Shown here one piece after another: positions 36,908 to 45,288 of a DNA stretch of 64,000 bases. The notes under the pieces were generated by a model. The model did no database searches, was not told the DNA's origin, and saw nothing but the letters and a program-made list of their open reading frames with translations. The DNA is from Bhargavaea ullalensis (lineage in GTDB: Bacteria; Bacillota; Bacilli; Bacillales_A; Planococcaceae): assembly GCF_040545425.1 (NCBI RefSeq), contig NZ_JBEPLW010000006.1; one strand, written 5' to 3'. A program made the translations under genes and the position numbers. Numbering within the stretch: position 1 is the stretch's first letter; the number at the start of each line of letters is the position of its first letter.

Positions 36908-37156
36908 AAAAGCAAAAGGCAAGGACTTTGGTCGCTTTCCGCAGGCCAGTCGCCGAGCCTCCTCCGGTTTACAGCCGTGCGGGGCAAGCTCCATGCGCCA
37001 GCCCCTCGGGTCATAAGCCATTGCGCGCCGCGGAGCAGGCTCCGCTTTGCGCCCTGTCTTATGCCTGTCGGGGCTAAGCAGGCGCATTGCGCTCTTCTGG
37101 AGTCTCGGACAACCGGCTATCCTGCAGGAGTCTCCCGCCGTCCTTGCTTTTTGCTG
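36908..37156. repeat. Dispersed structured repeat, copy 2 (between ccpA and acuC), interrupted
   Basis: The same element as at 35622 and 57767 (AGGCAAGGAC and GTCCTTGCTTTTT ends, GCTTTCCGCAGG, GCCGAGCCTCCTCCGG, CCGTGCGGGG, CTGCAGGAGTC). The GCGGGG/TCTC junction seen intact in copy 1 is split by 118 bp (36985-37102). Confidence 0.83.
36985..37102. repeat. Second structured repeat nested inside copy 2
   Basis: A 118-bp palindrome-rich segment: GCGCCAGCCCC, TCATAAG, GCGC and CGGAGC on the left pair with GCTCCG, GCGC, CTTATG and GGGGCTAAGCAGGCGC on the right. The AGCCCCTCGGGTCATAAG and CTGTCGGGGCT blocks resemble another intergenic palindrome I recall from Bacillaceae genomes. Confidence 0.75.
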
Positions 37157-37197
37157 TCTCACGGGGCCGTTCAGTACATTTGGACAGCCCCGCTTTT

Positions 37198-38364
37198 TTA
37201 TCCGCGCCGTTGCTGTTCGCTCCGGATGAGATGGAGTGCCTTGTCCATCATGTGACGGTTTTTCTCAGTGATTTCCGCCTTTCTCGGAATGGGTTCATAA
37301 AGCGGGTCGGGGTCCTCCCAATCGGGCATGAGGGGAACCGGCGATTGCGGACCATACTTCTCCAGCCACTCCTTCGGCAGCGGCCCGGACGGCAGCGGCT
37401 GTCCCGTCATCGTCAGCCAGATGAGCGACCATGCGCGCGGCACGACCCGCCAGATGTCATAGCCGCCTCCGCCCACGGCGATCCAGCGGCCGCCGCAGAA
37501 TTCCTCGGCCAGTTCCAACGCAAGCTTCGGGATTTCCCGGTACGTCTTCATCGTGCTGTAAAGGTGGGTGAGGGGATCGAAGTAATGAGCATCGGCGCCG
37601 TTTTGGGTGAGGATGACATCCGGCTTGAAAAACTCGGCGATTTCCCGAACGCCTGTCCGGTAGATCTCAAGGAATGAGTCGTCCTCGGTGAATGCGTCAA
37701 TCGGAAAGTTGAACGAGAATCCATAGCCCTTGCCGCTGCCCCTTTCCGTCACCGCACCGGTCCCGGGAAACAGGTAGCGCCCGGTTTCATGGATGGATAC
37801 CGTGCACACATCCGGATCATCATAAAAGCTCCACTGGACGCCGTCGCCGTGGTGGGCGTCCGTGTCGATATACAGGACACGGGCGCCGTATTTTTCCTGC
37901 ATGTAACGGATGGCGACCGAACTGTCGTTGTAGACGCAAAAACCAGAAGCCTTGCCGCGGAACCCGTGGTGAAGGCCGCCTCCGAGATTCAGCGCATGGC
38001 GGGCACGGCCTTCCATCACTTCGTCGACCGCAGTCAAAGTCCCGCCGACGAGCATGGCGCTCGCTTCATGCATGTCTTCAAAAATGGGCGTGTCTTCCGT
38101 TCCGATCCCGTAGTTCTCTGCGGCTTCCGGCGCGATTTCCCCGTGTCCGGCCTTTTTTACGATCTCGATGTACCGTTCATCATGGATGAGGGCCAGTTCC
38201 TCGTCAGTGGCCATTCTGGACCTGACGACGGCGGAATCCGGAAGGGCACCGATATTCTTTAGAAGATCGGCTGTCAGAACAAGCCGTTTTTGGTTGAACG
38301 GGTGAGTATCGGAGAACTTGTAATCCAGCTGTCCGTCCGAAAAGACGAACGAGGCCTTTTTCAT
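37198..38364 (-). CDS. acuC: Acetoin utilization protein AcuC (protein deacetylase)
   Basis: A 388-residue class I HDAC-like enzyme (B. subtilis AcuC 387). Zinc and charge-relay motifs are seen: LNLGGGLHHGF (His pair), YIDTDAHHGDGVQ (Asp-x-His ligands) and LTQNGADAHYFDPL; GGGGYDIWRV is the C-terminal Tyr motif. AcuC removes acetyl from acetyl-CoA synthetase and so reactivates it. The ATG at 38364 overlaps the acuB stop by 4 nt, giving coupled translation, and is preferred to an earlier ATG inside acuB. Last gene of the acuABC operon, repressed by CcpA in B. subtilis. Confidence 0.93.
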   Translation of the reverse strand: MKKASFVFSDGQLDYKFSDTHPFNQKRLVLTADLLKNIGALPDSAVVRSRMATDEELALIHDERYIEIVKKAGHGEIAPEAAENYGIGTEDTPIFEDMHEASAMLVGGTLTAVDEVMEGRARHALNLGGGLHHGFRGKASGFCVYNDSSVAIRYMQEKYGARVLYIDTDAHHGDGVQWSFYDDPDVCTVSIHETGRYLFPGTGAVTERGSGKGYGFSFNFPIDAFTEDDSFLEIYRTGVREIAEFFKPDVILTQNGADAHYFDPLTHLYSTMKTYREIPKLALELAEEFCGGRWIAVGGGGYDIWRVVPRAWSLIWLTMTGQPLPSGPLPKEWLEKYGPQSPVPLMPDWEDPDPLYEPIPRKAEITEKNRHMMDKALHLIRSEQQRRG

Positions 38365-39008
38365 CGGTCGATCCCAGGTACGTTCGGCCATAGCACTTCA
38401 TATCCTTCCTTGCGCAGATCTTCGATGATCGGGAGCGGGTTCATCGTCTTCACCCGGATGACGAGAACTTTGTGATCGCTGCTGTTTTTGTCGGGATAAA
38501 CGAGGACGCTGAGGACATTCGCATTATGCTTGTAAAAGACTTTGGAGACGCCGAACAGCACGCCGGGCTCATCCGGCACGCGGACTTCCATCTGGGAACC
38601 CGGCTGGCTTGCTCCCGTCAGCTCGATATATGTATAGAGCAGGTCCGTCTCCGTGATGATCCCGGCAAGGCGACCGGCGGATATGACCGGCAGGCAGCCG
38701 ATCTGGGTCTCATAGAACAGCACTGCCGCGTCCTCCACAAAGTCAAGCGGGTGGCCGACCATCGGGTTCCGGGTCATGATGTCGGAAAGCGGCGTCTCAT
38801 ACAGGGCGGAATCTTGCTTGCCGATCAGTGTGGACGGGATGGCTTCCTTGATGTCCCGGTCGGTCACGACACCGGCCAGTGATCCGTCTGCCGACAGGAT
38901 CGGCAGGTGGCGGATTTTCTTCTCTTCCATAAGCTGCAGTGCGTCTTTGATTGTATCGTCGGCCGACAAGGTATGGACTTCCGTGGACATGATCTCCTCA
39001 AGAATCAT
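38361..39008 (-). CDS. acuB: AcuB, CBS-ACT domain protein
   Basis: A 215-residue regulator-like protein (B. subtilis AcuB 214). Two CBS domains lie at residues 1-60 and 75-130 (AGVVTDRDIKEAI and AGIITETDLLYTY are their ends), followed by an ACT domain (EVRVPDEPGVLFGVSKVFY). CBS pairs bind adenine nucleotides and ACT domains bind small ligands, so it may sense energy or amino-acid state for the acetylation cycle; its action is not proven. The ATG at 39008 follows AAGGAG at 8 nt. Middle gene of acuABC. Confidence 0.9.
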   Translation of the reverse strand: MILEEIMSTEVHTLSADDTIKDALQLMEEKKIRHLPILSADGSLAGVVTDRDIKEAIPSTLIGKQDSALYETPLSDIMTRNPMVGHPLDFVEDAAVLFYETQIGCLPVISAGRLAGIITETDLLYTYIELTGASQPGSQMEVRVPDEPGVLFGVSKVFYKHNANVLSVLVYPDKNSSDHKVLVIRVKTMNPLPIIEDLRKEGYEVLWPNVPGIDR

Positions 39009-39067
39009 CGCAAACACTCCTTTTCTGCTTCAGCTTCCGGTCAGTGCGGCCATTGACGGCTGTCCGG

Positions 39068-39700
39068 TCAGTACATGAACCGGTTCATGAACCGGAGCTG
39101 GTCGAACTGCCTGACCGATTCCTGGTCCACCCGGCTGCCGATCCGCGCCATCAGACAATTTGCCGGATGGGAGCTGATCTCCGGATCGTCCGTCGCATAA
39201 TATTCCAGGCCGCCTGCATTCATCATCTTCTCCATCACTTTTCGGTATTCCCATACGTTCAGACCGGTTCCCTTGAGGTCCCAGTGCCAGTAGTACTCTG
39301 TCGTGATAACGATATAATCTTCCATCTGGTCGTCCATCATCGACACCCGGAGAAGCTGTTTCCCGACGCCGCCGCCGCGGAAAGCGGGAATCACTTCGAT
39401 GGCCCCGAGCTCGATCAGGTTGTCCATCTTCCCCTCAGACCAGCGTTCAAGCGGATCGGGATACAAAAACGTCACATATCCGACGATCGTCTCTTTGTGC
39501 CGGGCAATCAGGATCCGTCCTTCGGGGAGACGGGCAATGCCGACGATTGCCTTGTGCTGCTGCTCCGGCTGCCGGAACGCAATGAGGTCTTCATGAAAAT
39601 GAAGCTCTTCCAGCACGTCTGGAGAGACCGGCCCCTCGATGACCAAATCTCCCGACGGATGAGCCACTTCCATTGAATAGTAGGTTTTCACATGTTCCAA
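39068..39700 (-). CDS. acuA: AcuA, acetyltransferase acting on AcsA
   Basis: A 210-residue GNAT-family protein acetyltransferase. The acetyl-CoA binding motif A is VIPAFRGGGVGKQLLRVSM. In B. subtilis AcuA acetylates the active-site lysine of AcsA and shuts it off. The start is TTG at 39700 with GAGGCGGTG upstream and no better ATG. First gene of acuABC, divergent from its target acsA. A cre site lies inside the promoter region, so glucose should repress it through CcpA. Confidence 0.92.
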   Translation of the reverse strand: MEHVKTYYSMEVAHPSGDLVIEGPVSPDVLEELHFHEDLIAFRQPEQQHKAIVGIARLPEGRILIARHKETIVGYVTFLYPDPLERWSEGKMDNLIELGAIEVIPAFRGGGVGKQLLRVSMMDDQMEDYIVITTEYYWHWDLKGTGLNVWEYRKVMEKMMNAGGLEYYATDDPEISSHPANCLMARIGSRVDQESVRQFDQLRFMNRFMY

Positions 39701-39733
39701 ATTGTCACCGCCTCGTCGTTGTGGCTTCTATCA

Positions 39734-39763
39734 ATTATACATGAAAGCGCTCTACCTGGTCGT
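39734..39763 (-). promoter_or_regulatory. Promoter of acuABC
   Basis: Minus strand ACGACC, 18-bp spacer, TATAAT; the -35 is weak. The cre site at 39742-39755 lies between the two boxes, a position that would block RNA polymerase. Confidence 0.5.
39742..39755. promoter_or_regulatory. cre site between acuA and acsA
   Basis: TGAAAGCGCTCTAC carries the palindromic core GAAAGCGCT; only the last two positions leave the TGWNANCGNTNWCA consensus. In B. subtilis both acsA and acuABC are CcpA-repressed. Confidence 0.72.
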
Positions 39764-39887
39764 GTGGAAGATTCTAATTTTTGTGACCGCCTGAAATCCA
39801 TTGCGGATAGGTGCCGGTTGCAGAAGTCAAGCGGCTCCGCCGGTAAAGATAATCCATTGGGCCCAAAAGTTAAAAAATTGCCACATA

Positions 39888-39916
39888 TAAATCGTTTTCG
39901 TATAGAATAGAAGAGT
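39888..39916 (+). promoter_or_regulatory. Sigma-A promoter of acsA
   Basis: TTGCCA, 17-bp spacer, TATAGA, about 25 bp before the start codon region. Confidence 0.68.
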
Positions 39917-39941
39917 ATTCGTATAGCGAAAGGGTGATCAC

Positions 39942-41666
39942 ATGGCAACGATGGAGAAAAACATCATTCCGGTCAGAGATGGGGACTTCAATCTGGCGGA
40001 CTACGAAAAGACCGCCGCTGATTTTAAATGGGAAGATGCAGAGAAGGAATTTGACTGGTACCGTACGGGGAAAGTGAATCTTGCGCACGAGGCGGTGGAC
40101 CGCCATGCCGATTCATACCGGAAAAACAAAGTGGCCCTCTATTATCGCGATGCCAATCGCAGTGAAGCTTATACGTATGATCAGATGAAGAGGATAACCA
40201 ATAAAGCGGCGAACGTTTTGAAAGCGAATTCAACGCTTGAAAAAGGGGACCGGCTGTTCATTTTCATGCCGCGTTCGCCGGAACTATATTTTGCGCTGCT
40301 CGGCGGCCTGAAGCTCGGCACCATTGTCGGTCCGTTGTTCGAGGCATTCATGGAAGGGGCGGTCTATGACCGGCTGGACGACTCCGAAGCGAAAGCGATC
40401 GTGACGACGCCTGAATTGCTGGACCGCATTCCGGCAGACCGTCTGCCTAAGCTGGAAAAGATCTTCGTCGTCGGCGAGGGCGTGGAAGAGACCGACCAGA
40501 TCGTCGACTTCAACAAAGAGATGGAAAAGGCGTCCCACCGCTTTGAGACCGTCTGGCTCGACAAGGAAGACGGCAGCGTGCTCCACTACACTTCCGGTTC
40601 GACGGGCCGGCCGAAAGGCGTCATGCACGTCCAATATGCGATGGTGCAGCAGCTGCAGACGGCGCGCTGGGTGCTTGATCTGAAGGAAGAGGACATCTAC
40701 TGGTGTACGGCAGACCCGGGCTGGGTCACCGGCACGGCCTACGGAATCTTCGGGCCGATGCTCAACGGGGCGACCTCGCTCATCCTCGGCGGGCGCTTCA
40801 AGACCGAAGACTGGTACAAGGCGATCGAAGACTATGGAGTCACCGTCTGGTACAGCGCACCGACGGCGTTCCGGATGCTCATGGGGGCAGGGAACGCACT
40901 CATCAAGGAATTCGACCTGTCTTCGCTGAGACACGTCTTGTCCGTCGGCGAGCCGCTCAATCCGGAAGTCGTGAAGTGGGGGCTGGAAGTGTTCGACCGC
41001 CGCATCCACGACACTTGGTGGATGACCGAGACCGGCGCCCACATGATCTGCAACTACGGCAGCATGCCGATCAAGCCGGGCTCGATGGGCAAACCGGTTC
41101 CGGGGATTGAAGCGGCCATTGTCGACGACCGCGGAAATGTCCTGCCTCCGAACTCGATGGGCAACCTGGCTCTCAAAAAAGGCTGGCCGGCGATGATGCG
41201 CAAAATCTGGAACAATCCGGAGAAATACGATTCGTATTTCCTCGGCGATTGGTACGTGTCCGGTGACTCGGCCTATATGGACGAGGACGGTTATTTCTGG
41301 TTCCAGGGCCGTGTCGATGATGTCATCATGACGTCGGGCGAGCGAGTCGGTCCGTTCGAAGTCGAAAGCAAGCTGCTCGAGCACCCGGCCATCGTGGAAG
41401 CCGGTGTCATCGGCAAGCCGGACCCGGTCCGCGGGGAGATCATCAAGGCCTTTGTCGCGCTGCATGACGGCTATGAGCCGTCCGATGAGCTGAAGGAAGA
41501 CATCCGGCAGTTCGTCAAGAAAGGCCTGGCCGCCCACGCGGCGCCGAGGGAAATCGAATTCAAGGACAAACTTCCGAAAACACGGAGCGGGAAGATCATG
41601 CGACGTGTCCTCAAAGCCTGGGAGTTGGATCTTCCGACAGGCGACCTGTCCACGATGGAAGACTGA
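39942..41666 (+). CDS. acsA: Acetyl-CoA synthetase (AMP-forming)
   Basis: A 574-residue adenylate-forming enzyme. The AMP-binding P-loop LHYTSGSTGRPKGVMH, the DTWWMTETGAHM motif (A5), and the hinge YFWFQGRVDDVIMTSGERVGP are present. The catalytic lysine in LPKTRSGKIMRRVL is about Lys551 and is the known target of AcuA acetylation. It activates acetate to acetyl-CoA. ATG with AAAGGGTG upstream. Divergent from acuABC with a shared cre site, as in B. subtilis. Confidence 0.95.
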   Translation: MATMEKNIIPVRDGDFNLADYEKTAADFKWEDAEKEFDWYRTGKVNLAHEAVDRHADSYRKNKVALYYRDANRSEAYTYDQMKRITNKAANVLKANSTLEKGDRLFIFMPRSPELYFALLGGLKLGTIVGPLFEAFMEGAVYDRLDDSEAKAIVTTPELLDRIPADRLPKLEKIFVVGEGVEETDQIVDFNKEMEKASHRFETVWLDKEDGSVLHYTSGSTGRPKGVMHVQYAMVQQLQTARWVLDLKEEDIYWCTADPGWVTGTAYGIFGPMLNGATSLILGGRFKTEDWYKAIEDYGVTVWYSAPTAFRMLMGAGNALIKEFDLSSLRHVLSVGEPLNPEVVKWGLEVFDRRIHDTWWMTETGAHMICNYGSMPIKPGSMGKPVPGIEAAIVDDRGNVLPPNSMGNLALKKGWPAMMRKIWNNPEKYDSYFLGDWYVSGDSAYMDEDGYFWFQGRVDDVIMTSGERVGPFEVESKLLEHPAIVEAGVIGKPDPVRGEIIKAFVALHDGYEPSDELKEDIRQFVKKGLAAHAAPREIEFKDKLPKTRSGKIMRRVLKAWELDLPTGDLSTMED

Positions 41667-41679
41667 TCCGGCAAAAAAG

Positions 41680-41711
41680 AACCGTGCGGAAAAAATCCGC
41701 ACGGTTTTTTG
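41680..41711 (+). terminator. Terminator of acsA
   Basis: AACCGTGCGGA pairs with TCCGCACGGTT and is followed by TTTT. Confidence 0.9.
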
Positions 41712-41734
41712 GGTGGCCGAAAAAAGCTTCGATG

Positions 41735-41818
41735 GATAAAGATAACGCTTTGCCTGAAAAAGATAACGTTCTGCCGAATAAAGATAACGCTCTGTCTGAT
41801 AAAGATAACGCTCCTTGG
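41735..41818. repeat. Tandem array of four 21-bp units (array B2)
   Basis: Four 21-bp units with core GATAAAGATAACG (variants GAAAAAG and AATAAAG). The first unit equals that of array B1 and the next two follow the same order of linkers in part, so both arrays share an origin. It lies between the acsA and PBP terminators of two convergent genes. Confidence 0.95.
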
Positions 41819-41845
41819 AAAATTCAAGTTTCAGGAGGGAATTAA

Positions 41846-41877
41846 AAACGATGGGCCGCCGAGGCAGCCCATCGTTT
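41846..41877 (-). terminator. Terminator of the PBP gene
   Basis: AAACGATGGGC pairs with GCCCATCGTTT; on the minus strand it ends in TTTTTAA. Confidence 0.85.
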
Positions 41878-41890
41878 CGGTTTTATCGGC

Positions 41891-44800
41891 TCAGTCTCCG
41901 TCGTCCGGAGATTCGGAGCCGTCGTTTCCGTTGTTTCCGTTGTTGCCATTTCCGTTGCCATTTCCGTTGCCGTTGCCGCCGTTGTTTCCACCGGACGGAG
42001 GCTTCTCATTGCCGCCGTTTCCATTGCCGTTGCCGTCAGGCTTTTTGCCGGTATCCTTATCCGGTTTGTCTTCGGGCTTTTCATCCGGTTTCTTCTCCGG
42101 TTTCTTGTCCGGCTTCTGGGCATCTTCCCCTCCCTGGTCGGTGGAGCTGCCGCCCGGTGCCGGAGTGGTCGCTTCCGGCTTTGCAGCCTGGACGCTGACC
42201 GTGTTGGACCGGCCCGAAATCTGGCCGGTGATGTCGACGGCGACCACGTAATACTCGCCCGGAGAGGAGGCGTTCACGCTGTACGAGCCGCCGTCCGCCA
42301 CAGAGGCGATTCTCGAGCCGTTGCGGTACACATAGTAACCGACGACATCAGGTGAAGCGGAGCGGCTCCAGGTGAGCGTGGATCCGCTCAGTGCCGCGCC
42401 GGGTGCGATCGGTGCGCCGCTCACGCCTTCATACTTCTTGGCGGAGACGATGTTCCGTCCGAGAGAAGAGTTCTGCGGGAACAATCCGGCCGGGTCTCCG
42501 CCGAACGGGGCGAGCATCCGGTCCGCGAAGTCCTTGCTGATGCCGGCAGCGCCTGACTTGACGAATTCCTTCGGCGTGGAGGCAAGTGCCTGGTAACGCA
42601 CGCCCTGGGCGGTGACATACAGTCCGCCCGCTCCGCCGAAGCTGTCGTCCGCTTTGTTCGGCACGAACTTGTTGGCATTGAACAGGTCGGAGCGGATGAG
42701 GCCGGCCGCCGAGCAGGCCGCAGACGGTGCAAGCCCCGAAATGCCGCAGAATGATCGGGAGACAACGCCTTCCGGCTGCTGGAAGCGCGCGCCGGCGCCG
42801 ACAATTTCGGGCTCGACCCGGTTCATGCCGTTCATGAAGCGGGCGAACAGCTTGTTCACGCGCGCGCTCGGCGGTCCGTACGTATTGGACATCGTATCGA
42901 GCTTATATTTCTTTTCATTGTCATAGCCGAGCCAGACGCCGAGCGTGATGTTCGGATTGTATCCGACAAGCCACACGTCTTTGTAGCCAGTCGTCGTCCC
43001 GGTCTTTGCGGCGATGTCGAGATTGAAGTTCAGGTTGTTGCGCATGATCTGAGCCGTCCCGATCTTTGGCGTATCGCGGAGCATGTCTGTGACCATATAG
43101 GCCGTCTGCGGGCTATATACTTCAACGGGTTCCGATTCCTGTTGGAACACCACATTGCCTTCATTGTCCTCAATCTTTTCAATCATGTAAGGCTTGACGA
43201 ATTTGCCGCCATTTGCGAGTGCTGTAAAGCCGCCGGTGTTTTGTTCGACCGAAGCCGTATAGGACCCCAGAGGCGCCGAGACAACATTCCGCTCCTTATC
43301 AAGGATTCTGTTGTAATTCATCTTGTCCAGGAACTGGGTTGGGTCCTGATCCCTGATTTTACCGAAGAGCCGGACCGCCGCCAGGTTGTAGGAGTTGGCG
43401 AGCGCTTCCCGGGCAGGCACGAGGCCGTATTGGCGGGATGATTGGAAGTTCTTCGGTGACCAGCCTTTGTAAGTGAGCCAGACATCCGGAACCGGGCTGC
43501 CAGCCCCGATGACGCCGTATTCGATCGCCGGACCATACACGAGAAGGGGCTTCACGGATGATCCGATTTGACGGTAAGCCTGGGTGGCGTGATTCATCGC
43601 CTCGATCTGGTGGTCGCGCCCGCCGACAAAGGCGAGGATGCGGCCCGATCCGTTTTCGATCGCCATGCTGCCGACTTGTACGGGCTTGAGTTCTTCCTTT
43701 TCTTCCTTCGTTTCGGGATCGATCGTTTTTTCCACAAACGTGTGGCCGTATAAGTCGAAGGAGTCCTTGACGTTCTGGAACTCGTCATACAAGTCCTTTT
43801 TCACCGTCGAATGGATCCGGTAGCCGCCGTTCCGCATTTCCCGGTCGGCCATGATTTCGTATTTCTCCCGGAGTTCTTTTTCCTGTTCGAGTCGGGCAGG
43901 ATCAATGCCGTCTTTTTCGGCGAGGATTTCAGACAGGATTTCAACCGTCCGGCGCTGGATTTCGTGGGTGAGGAACGGATATCGTTCGGTTGCCCGCTGC
44001 TCCGGCTGCTTGAAATCCTTCGTGATGTCATAGACGACGGCTTCGTTGTACTGCTCTTCCGTGATGTACTCGGTTTCTTTCATCCGGAAGAGGACTGTCT
44101 TCATCCGCTCGATGCCCGGCTTCAGATGCTCGGGCTCTTTCATGCCTCCGCCGCCGGCATAGAACGGCGTATAGAGGAACGGTGCCTGCGGCAGGCCCGC
44201 GATGTAGGCGGCCTGTGGAAGGTTAAGATCCTTCGCCTTGATGCCGAACAGGCCCTCAGCCGCGGTTTCCACTCCTGCAATGTTCTGGCCCATCGCATTC
44301 CGGCCGTACGGAATGATGTTCAGGTACGCCTCGAGGATTTCATTTTTGTCCATGAACTTTTCCAGGCGCATGGCGAGGAGAATCTCCTTTGCCTTGCGCT
44401 CATAGGACACTTCGTTTGTCAGAATCTGATTCTTGATCAGCTGCTGTGTGAGCGTTGAGCCGCCGGTCTGGGAGGACGCATTCGTCACGTCCTGGAAAAG
44501 TCCCCGGAAAATCGCTTTCGGGACAATCCCGCCGTGCTCGCCGAAATACTCGTCTTCGGTTGCGAATACCGCATCAATCAAGAAAGGCGACACTTCGGAA
44601 AGTTTCGTTTCGCGGCGCTCGATGTCCGCGTTCACTTTGCCGAGATAGATGCCGTCCGCGAAGTAGAGCTCGGACGTTTCTTCATAAGTGAAGATCGCCT
44701 GGCGCATCTCGTCCTTCGTCCGGAGCGGCTCCTTCGCGACAAGCGAAGCAAAATACCCCGCGCCGACCGAGCCGGCGAACACGCCGAGCACGAGGAACGT

Positions 44801-44929
44801 GATCAGGAAGAGGAGCAGCAGGTTCCAGACGACGCCCGAGCTGATTCTCGTCCGCTTGCCCCATTTGGAATGCTGAAACTCATCAACCTTTTCCTCGATA
44901 TATTTAAATGGATTTTTCTTCGATTCCAC
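41891..44929 (-). CDS. Class A penicillin-binding protein (transglycosylase/transpeptidase) with FN3 and Gly/Asn tail
   Basis: A 1012-residue bifunctional peptidoglycan synthase. One membrane anchor spans residues 33-58. The glycosyltransferase glutamate is Glu125 in ATEDEYFGEHGG, with GGSTLTQQLIKN downstream. The transpeptidase has GSSVKP (Ser457, Lys460), SYN in ANSYNLAA and KTG in AAKTGTTTG. A fibronectin-III-like domain follows (about 850-930, LTWSRSASPDVVGYYVYRNG), then a Lys/Pro/Asp-rich stretch and about 45 residues of Gly and Asn. GTG start with AAGGGGGG upstream. In B. subtilis no PBP lies between acsA and tyrS, so this is a placement typical of relatives. Confidence 0.93.
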   Translation of the reverse strand: MESKKNPFKYIEEKVDEFQHSKWGKRTRISSGVVWNLLLLFLITFLVLGVFAGSVGAGYFASLVAKEPLRTKDEMRQAIFTYEETSELYFADGIYLGKVNADIERRETKLSEVSPFLIDAVFATEDEYFGEHGGIVPKAIFRGLFQDVTNASSQTGGSTLTQQLIKNQILTNEVSYERKAKEILLAMRLEKFMDKNEILEAYLNIIPYGRNAMGQNIAGVETAAEGLFGIKAKDLNLPQAAYIAGLPQAPFLYTPFYAGGGGMKEPEHLKPGIERMKTVLFRMKETEYITEEQYNEAVVYDITKDFKQPEQRATERYPFLTHEIQRRTVEILSEILAEKDGIDPARLEQEKELREKYEIMADREMRNGGYRIHSTVKKDLYDEFQNVKDSFDLYGHTFVEKTIDPETKEEKEELKPVQVGSMAIENGSGRILAFVGGRDHQIEAMNHATQAYRQIGSSVKPLLVYGPAIEYGVIGAGSPVPDVWLTYKGWSPKNFQSSRQYGLVPAREALANSYNLAAVRLFGKIRDQDPTQFLDKMNYNRILDKERNVVSAPLGSYTASVEQNTGGFTALANGGKFVKPYMIEKIEDNEGNVVFQQESEPVEVYSPQTAYMVTDMLRDTPKIGTAQIMRNNLNFNLDIAAKTGTTTGYKDVWLVGYNPNITLGVWLGYDNEKKYKLDTMSNTYGPPSARVNKLFARFMNGMNRVEPEIVGAGARFQQPEGVVSRSFCGISGLAPSAACSAAGLIRSDLFNANKFVPNKADDSFGGAGGLYVTAQGVRYQALASTPKEFVKSGAAGISKDFADRMLAPFGGDPAGLFPQNSSLGRNIVSAKKYEGVSGAPIAPGAALSGSTLTWSRSASPDVVGYYVYRNGSRIASVADGGSYSVNASSPGEYYVVAVDITGQISGRSNTVSVQAAKPEATTPAPGGSSTDQGGEDAQKPDKKPEKKPDEKPEDKPDKDTGKKPDGNGNGNGGNEKPPSGGNNGGNGNGNGNGNGNNGNNGNDGSESPDDGD

Positions 44930-44954
44930 AGGATCCCCCCTTAAAATCTTGTTT

Positions 44955-44982
44955 ATTATACCATATCGGGGAGGTCCGACAA
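44955..44982 (-). promoter_or_regulatory. Promoter of the PBP gene
   Basis: Minus strand TTGTCG, 16-bp spacer, TATAAT, 25 bp before the GTG start. Confidence 0.55.
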
Positions 44983-44989
44983 TCCGCTA

Positions 44990-45017
44990 TTGACAATGAT
45001 GTCGAAACGGTTAGAAT
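44990..45017 (+). promoter_or_regulatory. Sigma-A promoter of the tyrS T-box transcript
   Basis: Perfect TTGACA, 16-bp spacer, TAGAAT; starts near 45024. Confidence 0.75.
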
Positions 45018-45023
45018 GTTGGA

Positions 45024-45274
45024 TAACGATACGTACCGAGCGCGGATGGAGCCGAAGTAGGGCGGGGATCACTGAACGATCAGAGAGGCAGCGGCTGGTG
45101 GAAGCTGCCCGGTGGCCCCGTCGCGAATTACAGCTCCGGAGCGAGGCGTCCGCATGGCGTTAACATGCTTGAGTGGAGGCATTTCTTTGCCTCAAGCCGG
45201 GTGGTACCGCGTCGATCGAGTTTGGCGCCCCTGCAGGATCGGAATTTCCGGTCCGCGGGGGCTTTTTATATTGT
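45024..45274 (+). ncRNA. T-box leader RNA, tyrosine-specific, upstream of tyrS
   Basis: The T-box core GCCGGGTGGTACCGCGT is at 45196-45212. Stem I contains GAAGTAGGG (the AGTA motif) and, on its 3' side, GAATTACAG with TAC (45129-45131) as the tyrosine specifier codon. A terminator stem (GCCCCTGCAGGATCGG with CCGGTCCGCGGGGGC) and TTTTTA close the leader before the tyrS ribosome site. Uncharged tRNA-Tyr should switch on expression of tyrS and probably the alaX-like gene behind it. Confidence 0.95.
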
Positions 45275-45288
45275 CTGGAGGGATAAAG

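Larger units (their letters stand above)
36876..37192 (+). terminator. Probable ccpA terminator whose arms are about 295 bp apart
   Basis: GGGCTGTCC (36877-36885) and GGACAGCCC (37182-37190), the latter followed by CGCTTTTTT, would form a normal terminator stem. A composite repeat lies between the arms. Whether the distant arms still pair, or the inner hairpins end transcription, is unknown. Confidence 0.5.

Noticed and set aside
39842..39854. Single B-type repeat core (GGTAAAGATAATC) between acuA and acsA
   Set aside because: Only one unit, imperfect, no period; likely chance in an AT-rich promoter region.
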